A DNA stretch of 22,842 bases, from contig JADZFP010000425.1 in the NCBI GenBank assembly GCA_020849825.1, positions 1-22,842 on the forward strand. The letters are read 5' to 3'. The stretch is from Saprospiraceae bacterium. GTDB lineage: Bacteria; Bacteroidota; Bacteroidia; Chitinophagales; Saprospiraceae. Made by a program: the position numbers and the translations under genes. Position 1 is the first letter of the stretch; every line of letters begins with the position of its first letter. Of the stretch, positions 18,901 through 22,842 are shown one piece after another. Below the pieces are notes generated by a model. The model was not told the DNA's origin, did no database searches, and saw only the letters and a list, made by a program, of their open reading frames with translations.

Positions 18901-20452
18901 TGAGGTCGTTGTATCCTTCCTCTACTTCTATGGTTACCGTAACCTGATCATTGCAGGTTGCCGTAGAAGATGACGCATTCGCCGACAAGGTCATTGCAGG
19001 CTCGGCGTCATAACTGATGATAACCTCATCGCTGACCGGACAAGGGCCGTCGGTGCTTAGCGTAAGGGTAATAGGATCGGTATTGTTTACAGGGGGTATG
19101 TAGTATGCATTCAAGGTACTGGCATTGGGCAGAAACGAGCCGCCCGCTCCATTGTCCGACCAGGAAGCGCCGGTAGCCGTGCCGCCGAACGAGCCGGCCA
19201 GCAGTACCGTTCCGTTTATACAAGTCGATTGGTCGGGGCCAGCATCGGCCGTTTCCGGGGCAGTCACCAAAATCGTAGCGGAAGCTGTTTGCTCGCAGCC
19301 AAGGTTGGTAACGGTGACGTCGTAGATAGTGTTAGTCGCCGGCGAAACGGTTACAGACGCCGTAGTTTCGCTGGTGCTCCAAAGATAGGTGCCGCCACCG
19401 CTGGCTGTAATCGTGGCTTCATCGCCCGGACAAACAGTGCCGTCGTCATCAGCCACACCCGATTCTTCCGCAATTGTAATGTTGACTACCGGAAGTGGGT
19501 TGATTGTAACGAGATCGGGAAAGTAAATAACAGTATTGCTACCGCAGGCATTCGTCAGCGTCAGCGTACCTGAATAAACGCCGTCGCCGGCCATATCTGC
19601 TGCAATAGTCAGGACAGAGGGCAATGCACCCGGAGAGGGCAGGGTGCCGCTTACGCTGGGGATGCCCGCGGGTGAAAAGCTAAGCGAGTAGCTGGTGATG
19701 TCGGCAGTACTGGATGCCACGGGAATGTCGTAAGCATCTGTTCCTTCGCAAAAGCTCACTGGGGTGAGGCTGGCGGTGGGAGTGGAGGTACATACATAAC
19801 CGCTGACCGCGATATTGCGCAAAAACAAATCGCCGGTCATATTGGCGCCGCTCGACAGGCCGTATATCCGGAAAGTGATTGTTTCGGAACCTGAAACCGA
19901 TACGCTCGGAAAGGATGTCCAGACACGTGTAACCCCGAGACTTCCGCAGGTACTGCTGGCCTGAGGGTTGCCCGGATTGACGAACGTCCAGCTGCCGGGC
20001 GCCCCGGTTTTGCTGTAGGCGTATCGCAGCGAGGCGGGGCCGTCGTTGTTGGTGCCGCTGGGATTTTCCCGGCGGGAGTTGGCAGTAAAGCCAGAGATCA
20101 GCAAAGTACTACCGACATTCGGGTCGAGGGTGAATTCGATATAATCACCGCTTCCATTAAACATGTCCACATCAAACGTATTGGTCGTCGGCCAGCCATC
20201 GGAGCCAAATCCCTGGTTGGCGGCGCAATTGATCGTCGTGTCGACACCGGCGCCTCTCGAGAGGTTGGTGCCGGCTAGCCCTGCGGCCACGGAAGCGGGC
20301 GACCCGCTTGTGGCATTTGTGTAGTTGTAAAGCGTGGTTTGTGCCTCGGCGCTCCATGACAACCCTGCGACCAAAAGGGTGGTCAGCGCCAGGGTACAGG
20401 ATTTTAGCCAGCCGGGGCGGAAGGCCTGGTTTTGCGGTAAACTTGCGTTCAT
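6953..20452 (-). CDS. Giant multidomain T9SS-secreted surface protein with HYR, Ig-like, cohesin-like and glycine-rich domains
   Basis: This single open frame of 4499 codons begins with an ATG and a signal peptide (residues 1-37, cleavage after AEA before Q38). Domains in order are approximate. Beta-rich N-terminal domain 38-220. Ig-like repeats with the T-Y-T-V-T-V-T pattern at 318-398, 622-712, 949-1103, 1470-1547 and 1675-1757. Cohesin-like 486-621. Glycine-rich domain 1169-1453. Cohesin-like 2131-2266. HYR-related acidic modules 2368-3465. Seven HYR repeats 3465-4068. Carboxypeptidase-regulatory-like 4070-4130 and dockerin-like 4136-4191. Cohesin-like 4262-4398. T9SS type A sorting domain 4412-4499. 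No enzyme motif is visible, so an adhesin, matrix or cell-envelope scaffold is the likely role. It should pass Sec and then the outer membrane through T9SS. Many cysteines and Asp/Asn-rich loops suggest disulfides and Ca2+ binding. It is transcribed alone, with its own promoter and terminator. The frame shows no break despite heavy repetition. Confidence 0.95.
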   Translation of the reverse strand: MNASLPQNQAFRPGWLKSCTLALTTLLVAGLSWSAEAQTTLYNYTNATSGSPASVAAGLAGTNLSRGAGVDTTINCAANQGFGSDGWPTTNTFDVDMFNGSGDYIEFTLDPNVGSTLLISGFTANSRRENPSGTNNDGPASLRYAYSKTGAPGSWTFVNPGNPQASSTCGSLGVTRVWTSFPSVSVSGSETITFRIYGLSSGANMTGDLFLRNIAVSGYVCTSTPTASLTPVSFCEGTDAYDIPVASSTADITSYSLSFSPAGIPSVSGTLPSPGALPSVLTIAADMAGDGVYSGTLTLTNACGSNTVIYFPDLVTINPLPVVNITIAEESGVADDDGTVCPGDEATITASGGGTYLWSTSETTASVTVSPATNTIYDVTVTNLGCEQTASATILVTAPETADAGPDQSTCINGTVLLAGSFGGTATGASWSDNGAGGSFLPNASTLNAYYIPPVNNTDPITLTLSTDGPCPVSDEVIISYDAEPAMTLSANASSSTATCNDQVTVTIEVEEGYNDLSSLQFSINWNASAFSLVSHSATAVGGSTPSTSTPGMGVLTYSWFDMMGDFGEDLPDGTVLLTMTFDILNASGLESIDIANSPTIIEGVTWQQCELDITLNNDADINLEPITIGLSIEEESGIADNDGNICAGDDVTLTASGGVSYEWSPGGETTESITVSPTSSTTYTVTVTDSNGCTNSATAEIRVNPLPMAAVTVDLNEICIGGAIEITFYEGVYPDGTEFILSANIEDANGPNPNNPISYSEVIDTDHIDWTEGFDFSGDLSVSDITVTNPATGCSSVVDGFEVDVLDAPVLSFTAQADGDDPQSGGSNGPTTVTLEFCEGDFFSFTAYNVNDPRVGVLEELDGTGNVTAGGPPAVVVPRPQTDITPASVDGFFNGGPYGPYGLESGTYGQFVQTFTPYLDIDGVPGYSAGDCLGETVTLVYNVHANPTPSIDVTETSGGADDDSAICLGASVTLTASGGNTYLWSTMATTASITVSPTTTTTYTVTVTNADGCLASVTQIITVNGLPTVGIMPSSITICSGSETELTATAGGSSYLWSTMESTASISVTPTTNTTYTVTLTDNNGCTNTATSEVNIAPDPLTDVTVDPDPICAGSTAVLTANGAMPDATFTWYDAPTGGNVVGTGNPFTTDPLYVTTEFCVEQTVVISAEGTMTFDFTGGMQTFTVPDGITSIEIQAYGAQGGNGNGGSGGAVGGTGGLGGLVQGTLAVTPGQVLNLFVGGAGMGPVGGYNGGANGGTQDSGGGGGATDIRIGGTADSDRVLTAGGGGGGGRGGCHEGGLTGGNGGNGGNGGGGIGADGADTPTSGGVAGGGKGGNFSNVQGAFGAAGLGCAGFLGNPGSATATSIGGVGGGGQACCCFSGGFTTPGGGGGGGGHIGGGGAGGGSAGTTGCSGNSKGAGGGGGGGSSYTGSLSDAVAMNGVRSGNGQIIITYGLTCTSPRVCGTVNVTPLPMATIAVTETSGAADDGTICAGASVTLTASGGETYLWSTMATTASITVSPTTTTTYTVTVTDNDCSTSISSVINVTPMPSLNATLNGVSVSNNNDGQDDTGAFAICNGSNITFDAFADANGASGNIKAYQTVSLSNVSLSFCNNCAALVTAFPGVNGAATLVNPALPGTVTLSFRVFNDLNNNNAIDADECPNDWVVYTITVNPIPVPAIAVTENSGTTPNDGAICEGASATLTASGGDTYLWSPGGATTSSITVSPTSTTTYTVTVTSNNCSTSTSSVITVNPLPAVSLVLDPNEACVTDDGFALDGGIPTGGTYSGAGIMTSPTFEPAGAQAGVHTITYTYTDANGCVNTATDDITVYELLINSYAPASQAQTICDGENTSFRVNFTSTPDVTVSATWQIWDGDSWEPLTIAAPYSTTLNNTQNFARLNITAASYLLSGAQYRVVLNNGACETISDPFTLTVNGPVSIDEQPESVTICGSEVDQEATFTAVVTNPSGTTNLRWQYFDGTNWVNTGGAGTFGNTTNTLTVNDNWAHWPAPGSSVQLRLRAQTPGCPAIFSDVVTLSVNFDIDPLITGPLYVNSMAAVSFFGAPGITPPATFAGGTWAVSGGPGTVSVDFADDYNFVVTGDLPGTVTITYQSTDDAGCTGTDQVTLTVLDKLTLSAIPSDLTVSCGEEITVNIEADNLVELIEMAYNLTWDPSELAYVSSSGTQLGDALPVIDATNAATGLLYYYWGGEYTGMPLNDHVLLSITFTVLQNSGSAGIFFDSPVATNTSISNVPINTNDGVMSVTPILIVLDNPDPVCPVDCDDAQGQIVTYGITTTGNPDQYSLIWGMAAAGAGFAEVNNAVFDISNGEFTVVIPCGLEGGTYGGTLTVTDSETGCTGTTSIAVVIDDQPPVITECPASVTVSCESSDDFPDADPDGVVAEDACGPLTVDVNEANNEGGGCVGDPLILTRTYTVTDPAGNSTNCIQTITMIDEDGPVLAGNAPEFEGDCFDSEEEAVEAVRDYVLAYITDECHANGIEVEDLEDIAVIYDEFDCSVTIQVGAIDGCTPGNASTFEFGGIIIDGTAPTLTLTDIDDCYETIADALAAAVDPMFTTVDDDCPGTVDVTAEIDDINSLCAAMIIVTATDACGNVTTGSYGPVRIDGTSPVIENEDPLLLANTCFETFEEAAAAAEAAIEAGDNCVGELIIGTDELAPDAECPYTLTVRVTDECGNFSLYQFTGVKIDNTPPVPVFDEPEGPLCYRDPEDAKADLLLQVDWEDDCGFPVMYETAEYSNETDPNPNDECEFGVVTITAVDLCGQSFSIDIDVKIDATPPYVIDQNGLPVLTGDCIGEVPADVDAIAMLIADNCDQGFDLVFDGDELSEEDGCVIIRSYTATDACGLSATFTQRIEISDEEAPVWGDEETNNPDLLLISCSAGTEEISLEDLIQSALNQDPPAVTDNCEGEDEDVAYITVSVETFDPVADPECPNGYSITKIWTAVDQCGNASTYTRIVQVTDNEAPGFDPFCQFMPLNIYTAEGYACPEDAEISLEVGQEIDNATTWTVAGYPVPALGSCIFDNCSDASNIVVTVEAIDMGDDDETLPCTRTITVTFSLTDECGNTQEDPFICVYNIIDNTSPTWETEEGELDRVVDCNIPSELNDALALAPVPVDNCDDEPLISLPDVVDAAGDCEGEYTITRTWIASDHCYNSNSPVFTQTIHVIDNDPPTFNPACQFMPLEILTSDGYDCPADAEITLTVGQELNINSTWNVAGYPVASLAGCISDACSAPESIKITVESILDATDAETCNRTITVSFRLEDACGNVQPQLFVCIYEIIDDTEPVFDEESIDAIADCYDSIDDAVEAALDAATPHASDNCTEPLTNDNFTFTVSSNEEDCTVTINVYVTDCAGNSDVVTFNTKVDNEPPTLIANCSALAPSYPTATAAQTALQLATSYEDNCPGPFSIVNAFTVGTCDAIVTLVYADACGNTSTVSCATSINSSPLTLICPAPVTRNTDAGECNYTVTANDLFAPTISGGCSPYAVSYVLSGATTGSGTGTSLAGIDFNKGTTVISWTVSDDNNATTACSVSVTVVDTQSPTIACPANITKGADNNQCSAVTTYAVTASDNCMFTVTQTAGLPSGSAFPVGTTVNGFQVVDMSGNSANCSFNVTVNDTQLPTIACPANIVTSTTTGQCSAVVNYTVTASDNCGGTLTPVLISGPASGSTFPLGTTGPIQWRATDGAGNSANCSFSVTVNDTQAPDIVCPANITVPAMGGGCSATVNYNVTATDNCGGTITPTLVSGGASGSTFTGTSTVVWSATDAAQNMATCSFTVSVSDGQAPTISCPVAGAVTRSTNVNDCFYTVVGNEFNATGSDNCGAPTITYAVSGATTGTGTSLAGVGLNKGTNTIVWTATDAGGNTAICSFTVQVNDTRPPVVSCPPSQTVNAAANACGATVNPGTLGATDNCGAPSTTFGPIPNANFFPIGMTTLTGTATDNSGNTAMCTTKITVIDNSAPVFTKCPANLTLNNIEGGCTGNYTGIDSPEATDNCAFTLTWTTSGAGATPGSGSGPIPGSTVFNSGTTTVTYVATDASGNTAVCSYTVTVVCVKIKGTIVWEHDPPVIGVKNATVTLMGTSPAITLTTTTDTTGMYMFSIPGGNSSIMVEPTKPALNNAQKLDGVTIADAQAITNHLNNMAPITDPYKLIAADVNSTNTVTTVDASTISSALLGNPLALAAFEPSWKFINANTVLPNPPASPFALYNANKKITITGPVNTDQLSVNFIGIKSGNVNGSPAPVFAPSSPLIWLVEDRTTQAGQEFDVTFSAVQFNELSAYQFAIDFDPTQLQLIDIQPMNALSLSAADNFGAFQAETGELRAGWFNASNVTLGAGTPVFKVRFKALTSGAQLSNLIQLNDAILPGKAFNTALVESPVVLSFSDLNTSSTNTAQTNSRLQLLQNRPNPFNEETTIGFVLPEACEASLRIYDLSGREITSHSRYYSAGYHEVMFRVTNASDYGIMFYELTTPSGRLVRKMISTGK
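6956..7217 (-). other. T9SS type A C-terminal sorting domain (residues 4412-4499)
   Basis: The segment begins LQLLQNRPNPFNEET and continues with I-G-F-V-L-P, L-R-I-Y-D-L-S-G-R-E and G-I-M-F-Y-E-L-T-T, ending in the basic R-L-V-R-K-M-I-S-T-G-K. These are the known conserved blocks of type A sorting domains, which direct export through T9SS and are usually cleaved by the PorU sortase. Confidence 0.95.
7258..7665 (-). other. Cohesin-like domain 3 (residues ~4262-4398)
   Basis: The pattern is V-E-D-R-T-T-Q-A-G-Q-E-F-D-V-T-F, then A-Y-Q-F-A-I-D-F-D-P-T-Q-L-Q-L, later F-G-A-F and A-G-W-F-N, then F-K-V-R-F-K-A-L. This is the beta-sandwich signature of cohesin-type modules and their Bacteroidota relatives. 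The fold call rests on pattern reading. Confidence 0.65.
7860..8245 (-). other. Carboxypeptidase-regulatory-like fold followed by a dockerin-like segment (residues ~4070-4191)
   Basis: The first part (K-I-K-G-T-I-V-W, V-K-N-A-T-V-T-L, D-T-T-G-M-Y-M-F-S-I-P-G-G) has the prealbumin-like pattern of a carboxypeptidase regulatory domain. The second part has L-D-G-V-T-I-A-D-A-Q-A-I-T-N-H-L followed by A-A-D-V-N-S-T-N-T-V-T-T-V-D-A-S-T-I, a paired F-hand arrangement like type I dockerins. The second loop keeps D, N and D at positions 1, 3 and 12; the first is degenerate. A similar pair precedes the sorting domain in many Bacteroidota surface proteins. Confidence 0.65.
8250..10066 (-). repeat. Array of seven HYR (hyalin) repeats
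   Basis: Each unit of about 80-95 residues opens with a CP motif such as I-A-C-P-A-N-I, has a central A-T-D-N-C-G and a late A-T-D-A-S-G-N-T-A-x-C-S-F-T-V-x-V-N-D-x-x-x-P. Unit starts lie near 10066, 9785, 9543, 9295, 9055, 8768 and 8522. HYR domains are Ig-like adhesion modules. The first and fifth units form a subtype with V-T-R and S-G-A-T-T-G-T-G-T-S-L-A-G, which hints at duplication of a multi-unit block. Confidence 0.9.
10055..13350 (-). repeat. Acidic HYR-related array, about twelve units of ~80-115 residues
   Basis: Units start near 13350, 13100, 12820, 12580, 12330, 12075, 11825, 11512, 11165, 10895, 10552 and 10303. They keep the HYR end pattern (A-T-D-A-C-G-N, then V-K-I-D-N-T-P-P), but several carry a helical-looking acidic/Ala insert after the first cysteine, such as C-F-E-T-F-E-E-A-A-A-A-A or C-Y-D-S-I-D-D-A-V-E-A-A. 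Nearly every unit has four cysteines and many Asp/Glu residues. The block 11825-11166 is repeated as 11165-10553. Confidence 0.75.
13655..14062 (-). other. Cohesin-like domain 2 (residues ~2131-2266)
   Basis: It shows C-G-E-E-I-T-V-N-I-E-A-D-N, then Y-N-L-T-W-D-P-S-E-L-A-Y-V, Y-Y-Y-W-G-G-E-Y, and L-L-S-I-T-F-T-V-L, the same strand order as the other two cohesin-like segments of this protein. Confidence 0.65.
16092..16947 (-). other. Glycine-rich domain resembling the ALK/LTK receptor glycine-rich domain (residues ~1169-1453)
   Basis: The domain begins with strands M-T-F-D-F-T-G-G and F-T-V-P-D-G-I-T-S-I-E-I-Q-A-Y-G-A, then passes through V-Q-G-T-L-A-V-T-P-G-Q-V-L-N-L-F-V-G-G-A-G and G-A-T-D-I-R-I-G-G. 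It continues with D-R-V-L-T-A-G-G-G-G-G-G and many GGxGG and GGGG runs, and closes with S-S-Y-T-G and G-Q-I-I-I-T-Y-G. That order is the one seen in the glycine-rich domain family that includes the extracellular region of ALK and LTK, whose glycine tracts form polyglycine helices. It contains an unusual CCC triplet near 16315. Confidence 0.75.
18590..18995 (-). other. Cohesin-like domain 1 (residues ~486-621)
   Basis: It has C-N-D-Q-V-T-V-T-I-E-V, L-Q-F-S-I-N-W-N-A-S-A-F-S-L-V, L-T-Y-S-W-F-D, and L-L-T-M-T-F-D-I-L, the cohesin-type strand order. The underlying DNA is clearly poorer in GC than the rest of the gene (40% in 18601-18720). Confidence 0.65.
19790..20341 (-). other. N-terminal beta-rich domain of the giant protein (residues ~38-220)
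   Basis: It follows the signal peptide and contains G-S-G-D-Y-I-E-F-T-L-D-P, L-L-I-S-G-F-T-A-N, S-L-R-Y-A-Y-S-K and I-T-F-R-I-Y-G-L-S-S-G-A, ending L-F-L-R-N-I-A-V-S-G. This is the look of a jelly-roll, carbohydrate-binding-like beta sandwich common at the start of Bacteroidota surface proteins. The ligand is unknown. Confidence 0.5.
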
Positions 20453-21086
20453 GTGGAATGAATTAATCGGTTAACAAAAAGGAATGCTGGATTAGGGATA
20501 AACAAATAGTTAGGGCCACGTTCCGGAAAGCACTTCGGAAGTGATAACAGCAATTGGCATAAAGGAATATTGCTGAATAAGGGGGAGGGGGATTGCAACA
20601 CCTTGACCGGTGTCGACGAAAGAAGCGCAAAAGGCGAGGAAAATTTTAGGATTAAAAATAATTTGTTCAAATACCTTGCCAAAGGTAGGGAATGCCTGTG
20701 ACTCGCAAAGACTTTTTGCGTAAAATGTGAACGCAACGGCAGAAAACGGCAGAAATACGGAGCAAGCGGAGGGTGTACCCTAAAATTGGTACGGTTTTTG
20801 GCGTATGCTGGCACGATCACTAACGAACCCAAAAATATTTGAATGGTTCCCACTTTTCGCCTTAAACTTGCGGCGTTTTTACAATCCTTTAATCCATCGT
20901 CCTTGCGGTTGGTTCCAACTTCTGGCCGGTTTCCCGATATATATATATGATGCAGCACATGCACCACTGGCGGAATCTGCGTAAAACAACATTTTTTCAT
21001 TCCAAACCGATCGCTTGATGAAGAGACTAACACCCTTCTTCAGACATCTCTCCACTACTTTTTTCCCATCATCAAATTTGTTGACC
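20453..21086. other. 634-bp divergent intergenic region between two giant surface-protein genes
   Basis: It holds the minus-strand promoter at 20680-20709, a palindrome TTCCGGAA (20521-20528), a small hairpin CACTT-cgg-AAGTG (20531-20543), a dyad GTACC/GGTAC (20775-20779, 20788-20792) and an ATATATATATAT run (20937-20948). No promoter matching the full consensus was found for the plus-strand gene; TAAACTTG at 20863-20870 is one base off, without a -33 partner. No convincing gene or structured RNA is visible. Confidence 0.7.
20672..20720 (-). promoter_or_regulatory. Bacteroidota-type promoter of the giant gene, overlapped by two dyads
   Basis: On the minus strand, TTTG (20709-20706), an 18-bp spacer and TACCTTTG (20687-20680) match both elements of the Bacteroidota housekeeping promoter exactly. 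Transcription should start near 20674, giving a leader of roughly 220 nt. The -7 element forms one arm of TACCTT-gcca-AAGGTA (20672-20687), and the -33 element lies in CGCAAA-gactt-TTTGCG (20704-20720). Both dyads could be operator sites or chance. Confidence 0.7.
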
Positions 21087-22842
21087 ATGAACACTTCAAC
21101 AACACCACGCCGTTGGGCGGTGGCGGTAGCGGCGTTTTGCCTGCTGCTGACCGCGGGTTACCGGGCCAACGGGCAATGCGGTGACTTTGTCACGGCTCCT
21201 TTGCCGGCCAATCAACCGGTGCCAATCAACCTGTTTGTCAATTCCGGCGGCACGGTCACGCTCGATGCGGCTGTAATGAGCGTTTTTGGCTTTTCCATCA
21301 ATGGCGGCTGCGTTTACGAGTTATCGAACGTCGCCAACTTCTCCGGCGGCCTGACAAATCTGCCGGTCAACTTTACCTGCGCCGATATTACGGCAAGCCC
21401 GATTACCCGTTACGTACGGGTCAACGGCGCCAGTGGCCCCAGCGCCAATTCGCGCACTTTGATTATTACTATCACTGACAATATCAAACCGAATATTACC
21501 TGTCCTGCCTCCCCGGTGGTGAATGCCGGCGCAGGTCTTTGTTCGGCTACAGTAGCCGGCCTTGCGCCGACAGCCACCGACAACTGTGCGGTAACGACCC
21601 AGACCTGGTCGGCCAGCGGCGCCACTACGGCCGCCAGTCCCAATACCGGAATTAACAGTGCAAGCGGCACAAACTTTAACGTGGGGCTTACCACGGTAAC
21701 TTACGTCGCCTCCGACGCTTCCAATAATACCCGCACCTGCACTTTTACAGTTCAGGTAAACGACAACCAGGCGCCGAGCATCACCTGCCCGGCCAATCAG
21801 GTATTGAATACCGACCCGGGTGTGTGCTCCAAAACCCTTGCCGCCCTTCCCAATCCGGTCGCTGTGAGCGACAACTGCGGGTCTACAACGATCACCTGGA
21901 TGGCGCCCGGCGCCATTCCGGCTTCCGGCGCTGGCCTGGCCAGCAGCGTTGAATTCCCCGAAGGTGTTACCAACGTCACTTACACCGTAACCGATGGCGC
22001 GAGCCTTTCGGCCAATTGCGCTTTTAACGTCACTGTCAACGACAACCAGAACCCCGTTATAAACGGCGTGCCGGCCAACCAGTCCAATATCGGCACTTCT
22101 ACCGGCGGCGCTACTCCGCTCGATCTTTGCGATGGCTCCTTTACCTGGAACCACCCGACCATCACCGACAACTGCGCCGGTCCTAATACGCTGCAAATGG
22201 CCATCAGTGGCGCGACAACCGTCGCCCTGGCCGCTGTGACGCAAGGCGCGTCTATTACCCAGTTGTTCAACCTTGGTACTTCTACGGTAACCTATACGGC
22301 TACCGATATCAACGGTCTGACTTCAAGCGCTACGTTCACCGTCATGGTGAAAGACAATGTCGCTCCCGTAGTGACGCCCAATCCCAGCGGGCAGAACTTT
22401 AACTTCCCCGTACTGGCCAACAACTGCTTCCGCGAAATCACCTTTACCCGTCCTTCGATGGGCTCGGTTGCCGATTGTGGCCCTGTTACACTCACAGAAA
22501 CCGTTGTCTCCGGCCCTGATCTTGACGTTCTCATCGCAGAGGCGCCTTTCCCGCCCATGGGTGGCGGCACCATCGATGTTAATTTCCCGGCGGGCACGAC
22601 GGTAATCCGTTACCGCTGGACCGACAATGCGATGAACAGTATTTTTGTAGACTACACTTTTACGGTCGACGAAAACCAGCCGCCCGTCGCTCAATGCGTC
22701 AATCCGATGAACCCGATTCCGCTGTCGCTTGATCCTGTTCTTGGCGTAGCATTGCTCGATGCTGCATTGGTCAATAACGGTTCCTATGATAACTGTGGAA
22801 TAAAATCAATCACCGTGTCGCCCAGTTTGTTTGACTGCAACA
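21087..22842 (+). CDS. HYR-repeat secreted protein, 3' end outside window
   Basis: The ATG at 21087 opens a frame that runs unbroken for 585 codons to the window edge. Residues 1-30 form a signal peptide (Arg-Arg-Trp, Ala/Leu core, cleavage after ANG before Q). A lead domain of about 100 residues follows. HYR-type repeats then start near residues 136, 231, 324, 428 and 534. The first two are classical, with I-T-C-P-A, A-T-D-N-C, A-S-D-A-S-N-N-T and V-N-D-N-Q-A-P. The third to fifth are diverged but keep T-D-N-C or D-N-C-G and the V-K-D-N-V-A-P type linker. It is probably another large surface adhesin; a sorting domain would be expected at the unseen C terminus. It diverges from the giant gene, and its repeats resemble those at 8250-10066, so the two genes may share ancestry. 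No function beyond surface exposure can be claimed. Confidence 0.88.
   Translation, partial: MNTSTTPRRWAVAVAAFCLLLTAGYRANGQCGDFVTAPLPANQPVPINLFVNSGGTVTLDAAVMSVFGFSINGGCVYELSNVANFSGGLTNLPVNFTCADITASPITRYVRVNGASGPSANSRTLIITITDNIKPNITCPASPVVNAGAGLCSATVAGLAPTATDNCAVTTQTWSASGATTAASPNTGINSASGTNFNVGLTTVTYVASDASNNTRTCTFTVQVNDNQAPSITCPANQVLNTDPGVCSKTLAALPNPVAVSDNCGSTTITWMAPGAIPASGAGLASSVEFPEGVTNVTYTVTDGASLSANCAFNVTVNDNQNPVINGVPANQSNIGTSTGGATPLDLCDGSFTWNHPTITDNCAGPNTLQMAISGATTVALAAVTQGASITQLFNLGTSTVTYTATDINGLTSSATFTVMVKDNVAPVVTPNPSGQNFNFPVLANNCFREITFTRPSMGSVADCGPVTLTETVVSGPDLDVLIAEAPFPPMGGGTIDVNFPAGTTVIRYRWTDNAMNSIFVDYTFTVDENQPPVAQCVNPMNPIPLSLDPVLGVALLDAALVNNGSYDNCGIKSITVSPSLFDCN

Larger units (their letters stand above)
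15180..19500 (-). repeat. Six dispersed Ig-like repeats of the SITVSP...TYTVTVT type
   Basis: Units lie near 19500-19260, 18585-18320, 17605-17375, 17375-17145, 16040-15810 and 15420-15185. Each has an acidic start (E-S-G-x-A-D-D-D-G), I-C-x-G, L-T-A-S-G-G, Y-L-W-S, S-I-T-V-S-P and T-Y-T-V-T-V-T. Between them sit other Ig-like and cohesin-like modules. Units at about 17.5 kb and 15.9 kb are nearly identical in DNA over 47 bp (17463-17509, 15894-15940; one mismatch). Confidence 0.85.

Noticed and set aside
7258..18995. Interpretation of the giant protein as a true cellulosome scaffoldin.
   Set aside because: No glycoside hydrolase or cellulose-binding module is seen, and the dockerin loops are degenerate. 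Only the fold resemblance is kept as a finding.
20775..20800. GTACC/GGTAC dyad followed by GGTTTTTG, considered as a terminator.
   Set aside because: The stem is only 5 bp and lies far upstream of both divergent genes with no transcript known to end there.
20449..21033. 194-codon minus-strand frame in the divergent intergenic region.
   Set aside because: It overlaps the giant gene's start and promoter, and its composition (Ser/Pro/Leu/Phe/His without domain pattern) looks non-coding.
21321..22694. Several minus-strand frames opposite the partial HYR gene.
   Set aside because: The plus strand is open from 21087 to the window end with a signal peptide and HYR repeats, which explains them as shadows.

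Overview
The window reads as chromosomal DNA of a member of the Bacteroidota, most likely of the Saprospiria/Lewinella type. The evidence is two C-terminal sorting domains of the type IX secretion system (T9SS), very long secreted proteins built from HYR and Ig-like repeats, a promoter matching the Bacteroidota TTTG/TAnnTTTG consensus, and little Shine-Dalgarno signal at starts. The phylum is well supported. The family is inference from protein style and the moderately high GC content.

Layout. Positions 1-884 (+) hold the 3' end of a secreted protein with a T9SS sorting domain, followed by a clear intrinsic terminator at 1005-1037. Positions 1066-3269 (-) are a likely two-gene operon: an unrecognised exported coiled-coil protein (2094-3269), then murB (1066-2076). 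Divergent from it is a prolyl oligopeptidase that appears to be a lipoprotein (3437-5602, +). It converges on a CorA-type magnesium/cobalt channel (5703-6770, -). The 100-bp gap between them holds a perfect 18-bp inverted repeat built from 7-bp direct repeats.

The rest is dominated by one 13.5-kb gene (6953-20452, -) encoding a secreted multidomain protein of 4499 residues. From the N terminus it has a signal peptide, a beta-rich domain, Ig-like repeats, three separate cohesin-like domains, a roughly 285-residue glycine-rich domain resembling that of the ALK/LTK receptors and nested inside an Ig-like unit, and an acidic cysteine-bearing array of about twelve HYR-related modules. These are followed by seven classical HYR repeats, a carboxypeptidase-regulatory-like fold, a dockerin-like segment and a T9SS sorting domain. 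A strong terminator follows the gene and a good Bacteroidota promoter lies 228 bp upstream. Diverging from it across 634 bp is a second HYR-repeat secreted protein (21087 to the window end, +), cut off by the window edge.

Taken together, the left third is ordinary housekeeping (cell-wall precursor synthesis, peptide degradation, metal ion uptake). The right two thirds is a cell-surface adhesin-like locus of two divergent giant exported repeat proteins. The most unusual features are the nested glycine-rich domain, the acidic HYR-like array with internal block duplication, and the co-occurrence of cohesin-like and dockerin-like modules in one chain.
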